Shown here piece by piece: positions 17,624 through 24,818 of a stretch of DNA of 64,000 bases; position 1 is the first letter of the stretch, and every line of letters begins with the position of its first letter. This DNA comes from Rhodobacteraceae bacterium UBA6213. Its GTDB lineage: Bacteria > Pseudomonadota > Alphaproteobacteria > Rhodobacterales > Rhodobacteraceae. The notes below the pieces were generated by a model. That model was given only the letters and a program-made list of their open reading frames with translations. It was not told the origin of the DNA and did not search any database. The stretch lies in the NCBI GenBank assembly GCA_002421605.1, contig DISJ01000018.1, forward strand, positions 78,832-142,831, given 5' to 3'. Both the position numbers and the translations under genes were made by a program.

Positions 17624-18579
17624 CAGCGCACCCCTTCGGTTTCATGCGGCAGTTTCGTGCGACGGCAGTTTTCGTCGTAGCGTTCCAGCGCCACGCGCTC
17701 TTCCGCCTTGTAACGCTTGAGCCGCAGCATCAGATCGTCAAAGTCTACCTTGTGACCGTCAAAGTCGGGGCCATCGACGCAGGCAAAGCGGATACGGTCA
17801 TCAACCTTGACGCGGCAGCCGCCGCACATGCCGGTGCCATCGACCATGATGGGATTCAGGCTGACCATGGTTTTTACTCTGTAGGGGCGAGTTGTTTCGA
17901 CGCAGCCCTTCATCATGATTGGCGGGCCGATCACCACCACCTCATCGACATCGACATGCGCCTGAAGTGCCTGTGTGATGCCAAGCGTCACCAGACCCTT
18001 GATACCTACCGAGCCGTCGTCGGTGCAGATGATAAATTCATCGCAGACCGCGCGGAACTTATCGTCCCAAAAGACCAGATCCTTGTTACGAAACCCGACC
18101 ACGCCGATGACATAGGCCCCTGCTTCCTTGTAGGCGCGAGCTTGCGGGTAGATTGGCGCCACGCCAAGCCCGCCGCCCACACAAATCACCTTCTTCGCGC
18201 CTGAGGTGTGGCTTGGCACGCCCATCGGGCCAACCAGACCAAAAAGCGTATCGCCCTCGTGCAGGTTGGCCTGCATCGCGCGCGTTGATTTGCCCACCGC
18301 CTGCACCACCAGCGTCACCGTGCCGCGTTCGCGGTCAAAGTCGGCGATAGTCAGCGGCACCCGCTCGCCGTGGTCGTCGAGGATGACGATCACGAACTGG
18401 CCGGGCTTGGCGGCGCGCGCCAGTACCGGGTGCTCGACCTCGAGCAGAAAGGTGACATCCGAAAAGTCGGTGCGCGTTAGAATTGGAAAACCCTTAGAGC
18501 GGATATCTTCGAAAGGATTTGCTCCGGAGGGGTCGCTTTGGATCGCCCCGGGTGCACCTGCGTCGTCGTGGTCGGTCAT
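17623..18579 (-). CDS. nfnA: NfnA-type FAD/NAD-binding, 2Fe-2S subunit
   Basis: 318 residues. A ferredoxin-reductase-like FAD domain (about 30-130; PGQFVIVILDDHGERVPLT), an NAD domain (GGGLGVAPIYPQARAYKEAG), and a C-terminal 2Fe-2S site (GMCGGCRV then FACVDGPDFDGH). This is the architecture of NfnA and of dihydroorotate dehydrogenase electron-transfer subunits; pairing with nfnB settles it. An extra, polar N-terminal ~25 residues precedes the fold. It is the first gene of the seven-gene minus-strand operon and has a perfect FNR box about 61 bases upstream. Confidence 0.9.
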   Translation of the reverse strand: MTDHDDAGAPGAIQSDPSGANPFEDIRSKGFPILTRTDFSDVTFLLEVEHPVLARAAKPGQFVIVILDDHGERVPLTIADFDRERGTVTLVVQAVGKSTRAMQANLHEGDTLFGLVGPMGVPSHTSGAKKVICVGGGLGVAPIYPQARAYKEAGAYVIGVVGFRNKDLVFWDDKFRAVCDEFIICTDDGSVGIKGLVTLGITQALQAHVDVDEVVVIGPPIMMKGCVETTRPYRVKTMVSLNPIMVDGTGMCGGCRVKVDDRIRFACVDGPDFDGHKVDFDDLMLRLKRYKAEERVALERYDENCRRTKLPHETEGVR

Positions 18580-18606
18580 AGAACGCCCCCCGCATGAATT
18601 GGGCGG

Positions 18607-18647
18607 ACCCTACGCCGATATCCCTACGCTTCCTTGATCTGCATCAA
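18607..18647 (-). promoter_or_regulatory. FNR-activated promoter of the nfn-kor-yjj operon
   Basis: TTGATCTGCATCAA at 18634-18647 is a perfect FNR/FnrL consensus (TTGAT-N4-ATCAA). Reading the minus strand, TAGGGT at 18612-18607 fits a -10 element; a start near 18599-18600 would place the box centre at about -41.5, the class II activator position, with a leader of about 20 bases before nfnA. Box and -10 are read directly; binding and start site are inferred. Confidence 0.8.
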
Positions 18648-18807
18648 TGGCTGAACGCTTGGGCAGAACGTCGCAGGGCTTGCTCGGTTAAAGTGCAGAG
18701 CACGAAACGACAGGCTGCGGCATAAATACACAATTCATATACATCTAAATAGTGTAAGGCTTTCGGCGCGATAAGCAGCCGTGCTGGCGCGTTGCAAGGG
18801 GAACAAG

Positions 18808-19389
18808 ATGAGAAATTCTTTCAGTTCAGTAACGACAGGCGGGGTTCTGGCGGTTCTGGGTGCCTTGGTACTAGGATTTCCCGCACAGGCGCAAACTGCG
18901 CAAACTACAGACCTTGTCGCGCAGGGCAAGGAAATCTTTGAAACCGGTGTGGCTGGGCTGCCTTGCACAGCGTGCCATGGCGAAGACCAGACAGCACTTG
19001 TCGGCCCGGTTATCGAGGGTGGCACGGTGCAGATGGTGCACACTGCACTCGCCAGCGTTGATGCGATGAGTTCGCTTTCGCTCAGTTTGCCACAGATGGT
19101 TGCGGTTTCGGCCTATCTGCAATCACTGACGCCAGCGTCGACGAGCATGCCGATGACCGCGCTGGAAGAGGAGGGCAAGGCGCTTTACGAATCGTCTGAT
19201 GGCAAAATTGGTTGCGCGGATTGCCACGGCCATGACCAGACCGCTCTTGTTGCACCCGATCTGACCGGCACCACGGTAGCTGAAGTGCACGCGGTTGTAG
19301 GTCAGATCGAAGAGATGGAAGGGCTGACGCTGACGCTGCCGCAAATGGTCGCGGTGGCGGCTTATCTCGACTATGTCGCATCGAAATAG
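18808..19389 (+). CDS. Diheme cytochrome c (first of a tandem pair)
   Basis: 193 residues from ATG 18808, after AAGGGGAAC; an upstream GTG frame start is ignored. Signal peptide about 1-28 (ending PAQAQT), so periplasmic. Two repeats, each with CxxCH (CTACH at 53, CADCH at 136), followed by the shared CHG[E/H]DQTALV[G/A]P motif and a LPQMVAV[S/A]AYL helix that probably supplies the Met ligand, as in class I cytochromes. Closely related to the next cytochrome. It diverges from the FNR-controlled operon. Partner unknown; shuttle between the bc1 complex or quinol oxidoreductase and the downstream octahaem protein is a guess. Confidence 0.9.
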   Translation: MRNSFSSVTTGGVLAVLGALVLGFPAQAQTAQTTDLVAQGKEIFETGVAGLPCTACHGEDQTALVGPVIEGGTVQMVHTALASVDAMSSLSLSLPQMVAVSAYLQSLTPASTSMPMTALEEEGKALYESSDGKIGCADCHGHDQTALVAPDLTGTTVAEVHAVVGQIEEMEGLTLTLPQMVAVAAYLDYVASK

Positions 19390-19480
19390 GCAGGTTTCCG
19401 AAAAGGCAGCGCGTTGAAATGGGTCTGCAGGCGCGCTCGAGTCGTATTTACATATTTAGTATTCATAATTGATATGAGTC

Positions 19481-19660
19481 ATGGCGTGTCCAGAATACCT
19501 GCCGCAAGGTAAAGCTGTCGGCTGGCGCGTCGTCGTCGAGCCGTCCGACTCTTTTCGTGCGGGCCGTGTCGCTCGCCGCTCGCGGGTGCCGCAGGTCGGT
19601 GGGGTGATTGGCTTCTTGCTGGGTCTCGGCGGTTACGCCCTTGGCTGCGCCGCCCCTTGA
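19481..19660 (+). CDS. Possible small membrane protein between the cytochrome genes
   Basis: A 59-codon frame starting MACPEYLPQGK and ending in a Gly/Leu-rich hydrophobic stretch (GGVIGFLLGLGGYALGCAAP). The stop is 13 bases before the next cytochrome start. No clear ribosome site precedes the ATG, and the codon bias is only moderately coding-like. It could equally be leader sequence of the second cytochrome mRNA. Confidence 0.25.
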   Translation: MACPEYLPQGKAVGWRVVVEPSDSFRAGRVARRSRVPQVGGVIGFLLGLGGYALGCAAP

Positions 19661-19673
19661 AAAGGAGGACGCC

Positions 19674-20294
19674 ATGATTTTTGACCAAATGCGTTTTGCA
19701 AAGATTTCGACAACCGCCATTGCGCTATGTCTGGCTGGCGCTACGGCGGCTTGGGCGCAGACCGCGCCTGACGCCGACATGATCGCCAAGGGCAAGGCGA
19801 TTTTTGACGCCGGCGTAGGGGGCATTCCCTGCACGGCCTGCCACGGCGAGGATCAGACCTCGATCATTGGTCCGACGATTACAGGGGATGACGCGGGCAT
19901 GGTGCACGCGGCGCTTGCCAAAGTAGGCGCGATGCAATCGCTGACTTTGACCGATGAAGACATCGCGGCGGTTTCAGCCTATCTGACCTCGTCGGGTGGC
20001 GCGACTGTTATGGTAACCTCGGTTGCAGGGGCCGTGCCGGTCACCACCGCGCAAAACGCGATGAAACTTGCGGCGGATGGTAAGGAAATCTTTGAATCCG
20101 GCCCAGACGGCGTGGGCTGCAAGGAATGCCACGGCCACGACGCCACCATCTTGGTTGCGCCGAACCTTGGCGGCAAGTCTGCGATGGAGGTACACGCAGC
20201 ACTCGTCGTAATCGACGGGATGCAGGGGCTTGAACTTTCAGCTGACGATGTGAAGGCCGTTGCAGCTTATCTTACGCAACAAGCTGGCAAATAA
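19674..20294 (+). CDS. Diheme cytochrome c (second of a tandem pair)
   Basis: 206 residues from ATG 19674, with a strong AAAAGGAGG site; the longer upstream frame is not used. Signal peptide about 1-28 (AWAQT). CTACH at residue 53 and CKECH at 149. As in its neighbour, domain 1 has CHGEDQTxxxGP and domain 2 has CHGHDxTxLVAP, so the gene pair arose by duplication of an already two-domain cytochrome. In this copy the LPQM helix of domain 1 reads LTDEDIAAVSAYL, so the Met ligand differs. The linker between domains is about 13 residues longer. A strong terminator follows. Confidence 0.9.
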   Translation: MIFDQMRFAKISTTAIALCLAGATAAWAQTAPDADMIAKGKAIFDAGVGGIPCTACHGEDQTSIIGPTITGDDAGMVHAALAKVGAMQSLTLTDEDIAAVSAYLTSSGGATVMVTSVAGAVPVTTAQNAMKLAADGKEIFESGPDGVGCKECHGHDATILVAPNLGGKSAMEVHAALVVIDGMQGLELSADDVKAVAAYLTQQAGK

Positions 20295-20301
20295 CACGTT
20301 T

Positions 20302-20333
20302 CTGCGCCCGGCGGCCACAGCCGCCGGGCGCAG
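20302..20333. terminator. Bidirectional hairpin between convergent genes
   Basis: A perfect 14-bp stem, CTGCGCCCGGCGGC and its complement, around a CACA loop. It lies between the stop of the second diheme cytochrome and the stop of the converging membrane-protein gene. There is little T tract, as is common in this G+C-rich group. Confidence 0.75.
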
Positions 20334-20339
20334 CTATGT

Positions 20340-21311
20340 TCACCCGGCGTCTTTTTCTGCGGGTGTTGCGCCTACCCATGACGCCGCCTTTTCGCCCATC
20401 TTGCGGAACTTGTCAGAGGCGCGCGTCAGCTTTGCCTCCCATTCCGGATCAGGGGTCTGGCCTTCGGTCAGTTTGAAGAAAGCCTGCAACATGCAGGCGA
20501 TGGCGAAGGGTTCAATCAGCGCTGCTTTTGCCGCCCATGCGAACAAAAGCGCAAATACCACGCCACCCGCCGCGATATTGCCGGGCATCAGATACACCAC
20601 GGCTGCCGCGGGGGCGAGCATCACCACAAATACCGCGAACGACAGCGCATAGACGATCGCTGTCAGCCAGACGGCGTTGATCATGATCGGTTTGGCGTTC
20701 TGCCCGTAAAGCACCAGCGCCTCGCGTGCCGAGGCGTAGGGGTTATCTGATTTTGTGCGGATCGCCTGCGCCAGCATCACCTCGTCCAGCAACCCCACCG
20801 CAACGCGCAGATAGGCGCGCACCAACCCCATGATCTTGTCCAGCCCCGGTATCGGCACGAGGTGCAAAAGACCCTGCACCAGCCCGGTAATCAGCCGCAG
20901 CACGCCTTTGATGAGCCGGTCGAGCAGAAATAGCGCCGAGGCTTGTCCGAAGCGCGCAGTTACCACGGCGCGGGCATGTTCGATTTGGCCACGGCCTTGT
21001 GGTAGCGTGCCACCCTGCAGCAATTCAACCATCACCGCGATATGGCCCGCCTTGACGATATACAGCAGATAGTCGCGCAGAAAGAACAGCACCCCCGCCA
21101 CGCTGACAAAACCGATGAGCCCGCCCCAGAAGGTTGTTGAAGCGCGAAACTCTTCATCACCAAATCCGCCGATGCCCCAGCCAACGCCCGCGCCGGTACC
21201 CGTGGCGATGATGTAGGCGGCAGTGATTGCAAAATAGACGATCATGCGAAAGATCACGAAAGGCGCGGTTTGGCGCATCAGGCCAAGCCCGCGCGATATA
21301 CTGAAATCCAT
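20340..21311 (-). CDS. Uncharacterised multipass membrane protein
   Basis: 323 residues from ATG 21311, four bases after GGGGAG; TTG and ATG codons up to nine residues earlier are in frame. Hydrophobic segments are visible near residues 20-45, 60-90, 135-150, 200-230 and 240-270, suggesting four to six membrane passes, with Gly-rich loops and a charged, Ala-rich C-terminus (KFRKMGEKAASW). No motif I recognise. It sits between the diheme cytochromes and the octahaem cytochrome on the opposite strand, with a 251-base gap before the latter. Confidence 0.8.
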   Translation of the reverse strand: MDFSISRGLGLMRQTAPFVIFRMIVYFAITAAYIIATGTGAGVGWGIGGFGDEEFRASTTFWGGLIGFVSVAGVLFFLRDYLLYIVKAGHIAVMVELLQGGTLPQGRGQIEHARAVVTARFGQASALFLLDRLIKGVLRLITGLVQGLLHLVPIPGLDKIMGLVRAYLRVAVGLLDEVMLAQAIRTKSDNPYASAREALVLYGQNAKPIMINAVWLTAIVYALSFAVFVVMLAPAAAVVYLMPGNIAAGGVVFALLFAWAAKAALIEPFAIACMLQAFFKLTEGQTPDPEWEAKLTRASDKFRKMGEKAASWVGATPAEKDAG

Positions 21312-21493
21312 CGTTCTCCCCATTTTCTTGACGGACAAATCCGCGCCCGCAGCGCAAGTCTAGCGCGGAATATTCATTAGACGCAGCAAAATGCGATCGC
21401 CCGGCGATTCGAGGCGGTTAGGTGTGAAAGTTGCGGCGCAAGTGGGCGCGGGTGCGACAGAATGTCCTGCCGTAAGGGCAATTTGGTGTTTGT

Positions 21494-21512
21494 CGCCAAA
21501 GATGCCTTGGCG
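21494..21512. promoter_or_regulatory. Inverted repeat upstream of the octahaem cytochrome
   Basis: CGCCAA-N7-TTGGCG, 50 bases before the cytochrome start. A candidate operator; no regulator is assigned and no FNR box is visible in this gap. Confidence 0.3.
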
Positions 21513-21562
21513 TTAAACCAATAACAGGGAGTGATCTATTCATACGTCAGGGCGGAGGCTTT

Positions 21563-23221
21563 ATGGCACAGCGCGCGTGGGCAATAGCGGCGCTTTTTTC
21601 AGCGTCATTTTTGTGGGCAGGGGGCGTTTGGGCGCAAACCGGCATGGAGTCGATCGTACCGCAACTTAGCGGCACGACTGCTGACCATTCCAAGTTCGAG
21701 GTGCTGCGAAAACCCTTCGCTTCTGGGCCAGAGGTCACGCAGGCCTGCCTGAGTTGCCATACCGAGGCGTCAGACCAGGTCATGCACACGGTGCACTGGC
21801 AGTGGGAATATACGCAGCCTGAAACCGGGCAGATCCTTGGCAAATCGAATGTCATCAACTCGTTCTGCGGCAACGTCGCGGGCAACGAGGCGCGTTGCAC
21901 GTCGTGCCACGCGGGCTATGGCTGGACCGATGTACGCCAACCAGCGCCTGACGATCCGACTCAGGTTGATTGCCTTGCCTGCCACGACACCTCTGGCCAA
22001 TACGCCAAGCAAGATAATCAGGCGGGCAATCCGCCGCTTGATCCGGTCACACCGGGCGCCAAGACCATAACGGGGGCGCTTGCATGGCCAGTGAACCTGT
22101 CCGAAGCGGCGCAATCGGTTGGCATGCCCACCAATGAAAACTGCGGCAACTGCCACTTCTACGGAGGTGGTGGCGACAACGTGAAACACGGCGACCTAAG
22201 TTCTGTGCTGTTTGACCCGCCGCTAGCTGTTGATGTGCACATGTCGAGCGACGGCGCCAACATGACCTGTGTTGATTGCCACGTCACCGAAGACCACGTC
22301 ATCAACGGCAGCCGTTATGACACCAACGTGTCCGATCCGCACGCAGATACGCGCGCGCCGGGGGCAGCCTCGGATGTTGCCGCCTGCGATTCTTGCCATA
22401 CCGCTACGCCGCACGGCAATTCCGTAGTGGGGCTGAAGCTGAACGATCACACCGACCGCGTGGCTTGCGAAAGCTGCCACATCCCAGCCTTTGCGCGCGG
22501 AGGCGTTGCCACCAAGACGCTGTGGGATTGGTCAACCGCCGGGCGACTTACGGCCGAGGGCAAGCCGATCACCGAGAACGGCTACACCCAAGGCAATGGC
22601 GTTGAGCGTGGTCTTTACCTTTCGACCAAGGGCGACTTTGCCTGGGGCGAAAACGTGGTGCCTTATTACGCTTGGTTCGACGGCAACGTGAGCTACAGCC
22701 AGCCCGATGAGGCAATTAATCCGAGCGCGCGTGTCGAAATCAACAGCCTGCACGGCGACGCCGGAGATGCCGCCTCGCGGATCTTCCCGTTCAAGCGGAT
22801 GGAGGGGCGGCAGGCCTATGATACCATCTCGAACCGGCTGGCCTTCAATCTGGTCTACGGGCCCAAAAGCGATACTGCCTTCTGGACCAATTTTGATTGG
22901 GCAAAATCGCTGCAGGCCGGTGCCGACTATGTTGGCGATGACTATTCGGGCAGCTACGGCTTTATTGACACCTACATGTACTGGCCGATCACCCACATGG
23001 TGGCACCCGCCCGCGACGCTCTCGATTGCGTCGAATGCCATAAGAGCGACGGCCGTATGGCCATGATCGCCGGCGTCTATGTGCCCGCCGGCGGCATGGG
23101 GCTGGGTGGAAAGCTTGGCATACTGATCTTCGTGCTGGGCGCGTTGGGCGTGGTCGGCCACGCGGCGCTTCGCATGGTCGGGGTTGCTCGCCGCAAGAAC
23201 AAAGGGGCGAAACATGGCTGA
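21563..23221 (+). CDS. Tetrathionate reductase-family octaheme cytochrome c, membrane-anchored
   Basis: 552 residues. Signal peptide 1-25; eight CxxCH motifs at about residues 62, 112, 137, 194, 236, 275, 302 and 489; and one C-terminal membrane helix (about 517-540) with a Lys/Arg tail inside. EARCTSCHAGYGW and VDCLACHDTSG are diagnostic of the octahaem tetrathionate reductase (Otr) family, whose characterised Shewanella member reduces tetrathionate, nitrite and hydroxylamine in vitro. The long haem-free stretch (about 310-485) between haems 7 and 8 is typical. The physiological substrate is unknown. It overlaps its cytochrome b partner by eight bases, so it should receive electrons from the quinol pool. 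Confidence 0.93.
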   Translation: MAQRAWAIAALFSASFLWAGGVWAQTGMESIVPQLSGTTADHSKFEVLRKPFASGPEVTQACLSCHTEASDQVMHTVHWQWEYTQPETGQILGKSNVINSFCGNVAGNEARCTSCHAGYGWTDVRQPAPDDPTQVDCLACHDTSGQYAKQDNQAGNPPLDPVTPGAKTITGALAWPVNLSEAAQSVGMPTNENCGNCHFYGGGGDNVKHGDLSSVLFDPPLAVDVHMSSDGANMTCVDCHVTEDHVINGSRYDTNVSDPHADTRAPGAASDVAACDSCHTATPHGNSVVGLKLNDHTDRVACESCHIPAFARGGVATKTLWDWSTAGRLTAEGKPITENGYTQGNGVERGLYLSTKGDFAWGENVVPYYAWFDGNVSYSQPDEAINPSARVEINSLHGDAGDAASRIFPFKRMEGRQAYDTISNRLAFNLVYGPKSDTAFWTNFDWAKSLQAGADYVGDDYSGSYGFIDTYMYWPITHMVAPARDALDCVECHKSDGRMAMIAGVYVPAGGMGLGGKLGILIFVLGALGVVGHAALRMVGVARRKNKGAKHG

Positions 23222-23873
23222 ACGTCTGGTCAAGGTTTATTCGCGGTTCAACCGCATCTGGCACTGGCTGCAGGTGGTCTTGATCTTGATGCTATTTTTC
23301 ACTGGCACTCGGATCATGGGGCTGCACACGCTGATCCCGTTTGAAGGCGCGGTAACATTGCACACGTTGTCGGCGCTGGTGCTGCTGGTGCTTTGGGCGT
23401 TCGCCACTTTCTGGTTGTTTACCACCGAAAACTGGAAGCAGTTCATTCCCCGCTACAAGGGCTTGCCACAGGTGATCCGCTTTTATGCTTGGGGTGTGTT
23501 CAGAGGGGAAGAGCATCCCTATCAGAAAGCCTATCACCGCCGTCACAACCCGCTGCAGGCGCTGACCTACCTCGCGCTAAAGATCGTGCTGTTTCCAGCA
23601 ATCTGGATGTCGGGGCTGGCCTACCTGCTCTATACGTTCTGGTCACCGCTCGACGATCAAAGCTTCTGGCTGATGGTGGTTGCCAATATCCATATCCTCG
23701 CGGCGTTCTCGGTGGCCACGTTTGTGCTGCTGCATGTCTATCTACTGACTATCGGAGGTTTCCGTGTTCACGTGCGCCCGATGATCTCGGGTTTTGAAGA
23801 GGTCGAGGTTTCTGCCGAGGCCGAAGCCTATTTCGCTGCTGAAAAGCCCGAGCGTCTGAAGGCCGAAGGCTGA
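23214..23873 (+). CDS. Cytochrome b (b561/thiosulfate-reductase type) quinol-oxidising subunit
   Basis: 219 residues from ATG 23214, overlapping the octahaem gene. Four membrane helices (about 17-35, 48-72, 118-140, 155-180) and the pattern of haem-b histidines expected of this family: RFNRIWHWLQ at the N-terminus, LHTL in helix 2, and NIHI and LLHVYLL in the last helix. It should anchor the octahaem cytochrome and pass electrons from ubiquinol or menaquinol to it. The C-terminus is acidic and cytoplasmic. A classic terminator follows. Confidence 0.92.
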   Translation: MAERLVKVYSRFNRIWHWLQVVLILMLFFTGTRIMGLHTLIPFEGAVTLHTLSALVLLVLWAFATFWLFTTENWKQFIPRYKGLPQVIRFYAWGVFRGEEHPYQKAYHRRHNPLQALTYLALKIVLFPAIWMSGLAYLLYTFWSPLDDQSFWLMVVANIHILAAFSVATFVLLHVYLLTIGGFRVHVRPMISGFEEVEVSAEAEAYFAAEKPERLKAEG

Positions 23874-23896
23874 CGCTCAGCTACCTGTTGAAATGC

Positions 23897-23922
23897 AAAA
23901 GCGCCGCAAAAGCGGCGCTTTT
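23897..23922. terminator. Intrinsic terminator, bidirectional
   Basis: AAAAGCGCCGC-AAAA-GCGGCGCTTTT, an 11-bp stem with a T run on each strand, between the cytochrome b gene and the converging DUF882 gene. Confidence 0.92.
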
Positions 23923-23945
23923 CATTTGGTGCAAGGGGGTAGGGG

Positions 23946-24506
23946 TCAACCGCCCCAAGTGCGCAGCGGGCCGCAATCCATATGCACGAAGTTCGATCTG
24001 CTGTATTTGCCCACACCCCCGGCATTGCAGCTGGCCGCGGCTCGGTAGATCTGCGACACCGTGCGCCCATCCACGCGCAGGTCGGCGGCTTGGCCTTGGA
24101 TGTGCAGTGAGTTTTTGGCCACGCCGCTTGAGGAGCGACGCATCGCGTCGTTGGTGGCTTGCGAGCGGTAGCCGGAAAGCATGTTGTAGGGGGTCGAGGT
24201 TTCAAGCAACCGGTGCGAAGCGGCGGCAATGTCAATGGTGCGTGCGTCGATCGATTTCACTTCGTTGCTGCGCACGTCGCGCATGAAGCGGCTGATTTCG
24301 GCCATCGCTTCTTTGATGTACTCGCCTTCGACCCAGTAAACCATGTCGATAGATTCGCCAGTACGGCCCGAAAACATGCTGATGCGGCGGATATCACCTG
24401 CGCCTTTGAGAAAACCGAAAGCCTTGCTGGAGGTGGGTGCCGCGACAACCATTGTTGCCGCAAAGGCGCCAATAAGGCCTCGCCGGGTCATTACCGAAGT
24501 CATCAT
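23946..24506 (-). CDS. DUF882/YcbK-family M15 peptidase (MepK-like)
   Basis: 186 residues from ATG 24506. A twin-arginine signal (MTRRGLIGAFAATMVVAAP) marks it for folded export. The M15A-like domain has the zinc-site features SGYRSQATN, SLHIQGQAADLRV (His and Asp) and FVHMDCGP (His). E. coli MepK (YcbK) cleaves 3-3 cross-links in peptidoglycan. It diverges from an L,D-transpeptidase gene that makes such links; in E. coli mepK is also next to ldtD. The 3' end meets the cytochrome b terminator. Confidence 0.9.
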   Translation of the reverse strand: MMTSVMTRRGLIGAFAATMVVAAPTSSKAFGFLKGAGDIRRISMFSGRTGESIDMVYWVEGEYIKEAMAEISRFMRDVRSNEVKSIDARTIDIAAASHRLLETSTPYNMLSGYRSQATNDAMRRSSSGVAKNSLHIQGQAADLRVDGRTVSQIYRAAASCNAGGVGKYSRSNFVHMDCGPLRTWGG

Positions 24507-24818
24507 TTCGTCAGCCTGTCCCAAGTTTACCGTATTTACCAACGGCTTGACCGATTGAGTTCACTCAACTACCCGGACTTTATTACACAATCTGATTCGC
24601 CTTCCAACAGCGGATTTGTCGCACAAGCGAAATATCGTTAAGTATCGGCTACTTTTTGCCGAAAGGGGCAGTCTGTTGCACCGCTGCATCGCGTTGGCCG
24701 TCGTTGGCATTTTCAACATCGACGCGCACATGATTGTGCGCATCCGGGGGTGGACAGGGATGGTGTTTTGCTTGAATCTCCACCGGATTGACAGGTTTTT
24801 TGCGAGGCTTTGGCGGTG
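24507..24818. other. Divergent intergenic region between the MepK-like and L,D-transpeptidase genes
   Basis: 312 bases, more A+T-rich than its surroundings. It holds a dyad TTGAGT-TC-ACTCAA (24555-24568), about 50 bases before the MepK-like gene, and a hairpin GCGCACA-TGAT-TGTGCGC (24724-24741). Either could be an operator for joint control. No convincing gene: the one plus-strand frame has a TTG start and no ribosome site. Confidence 0.5.

Noticed and set aside
19470..19486. Possible FNR half-site TTGATATGAGTCA
   Set aside because: Only the left half matches; the right half is too divergent to support a box.
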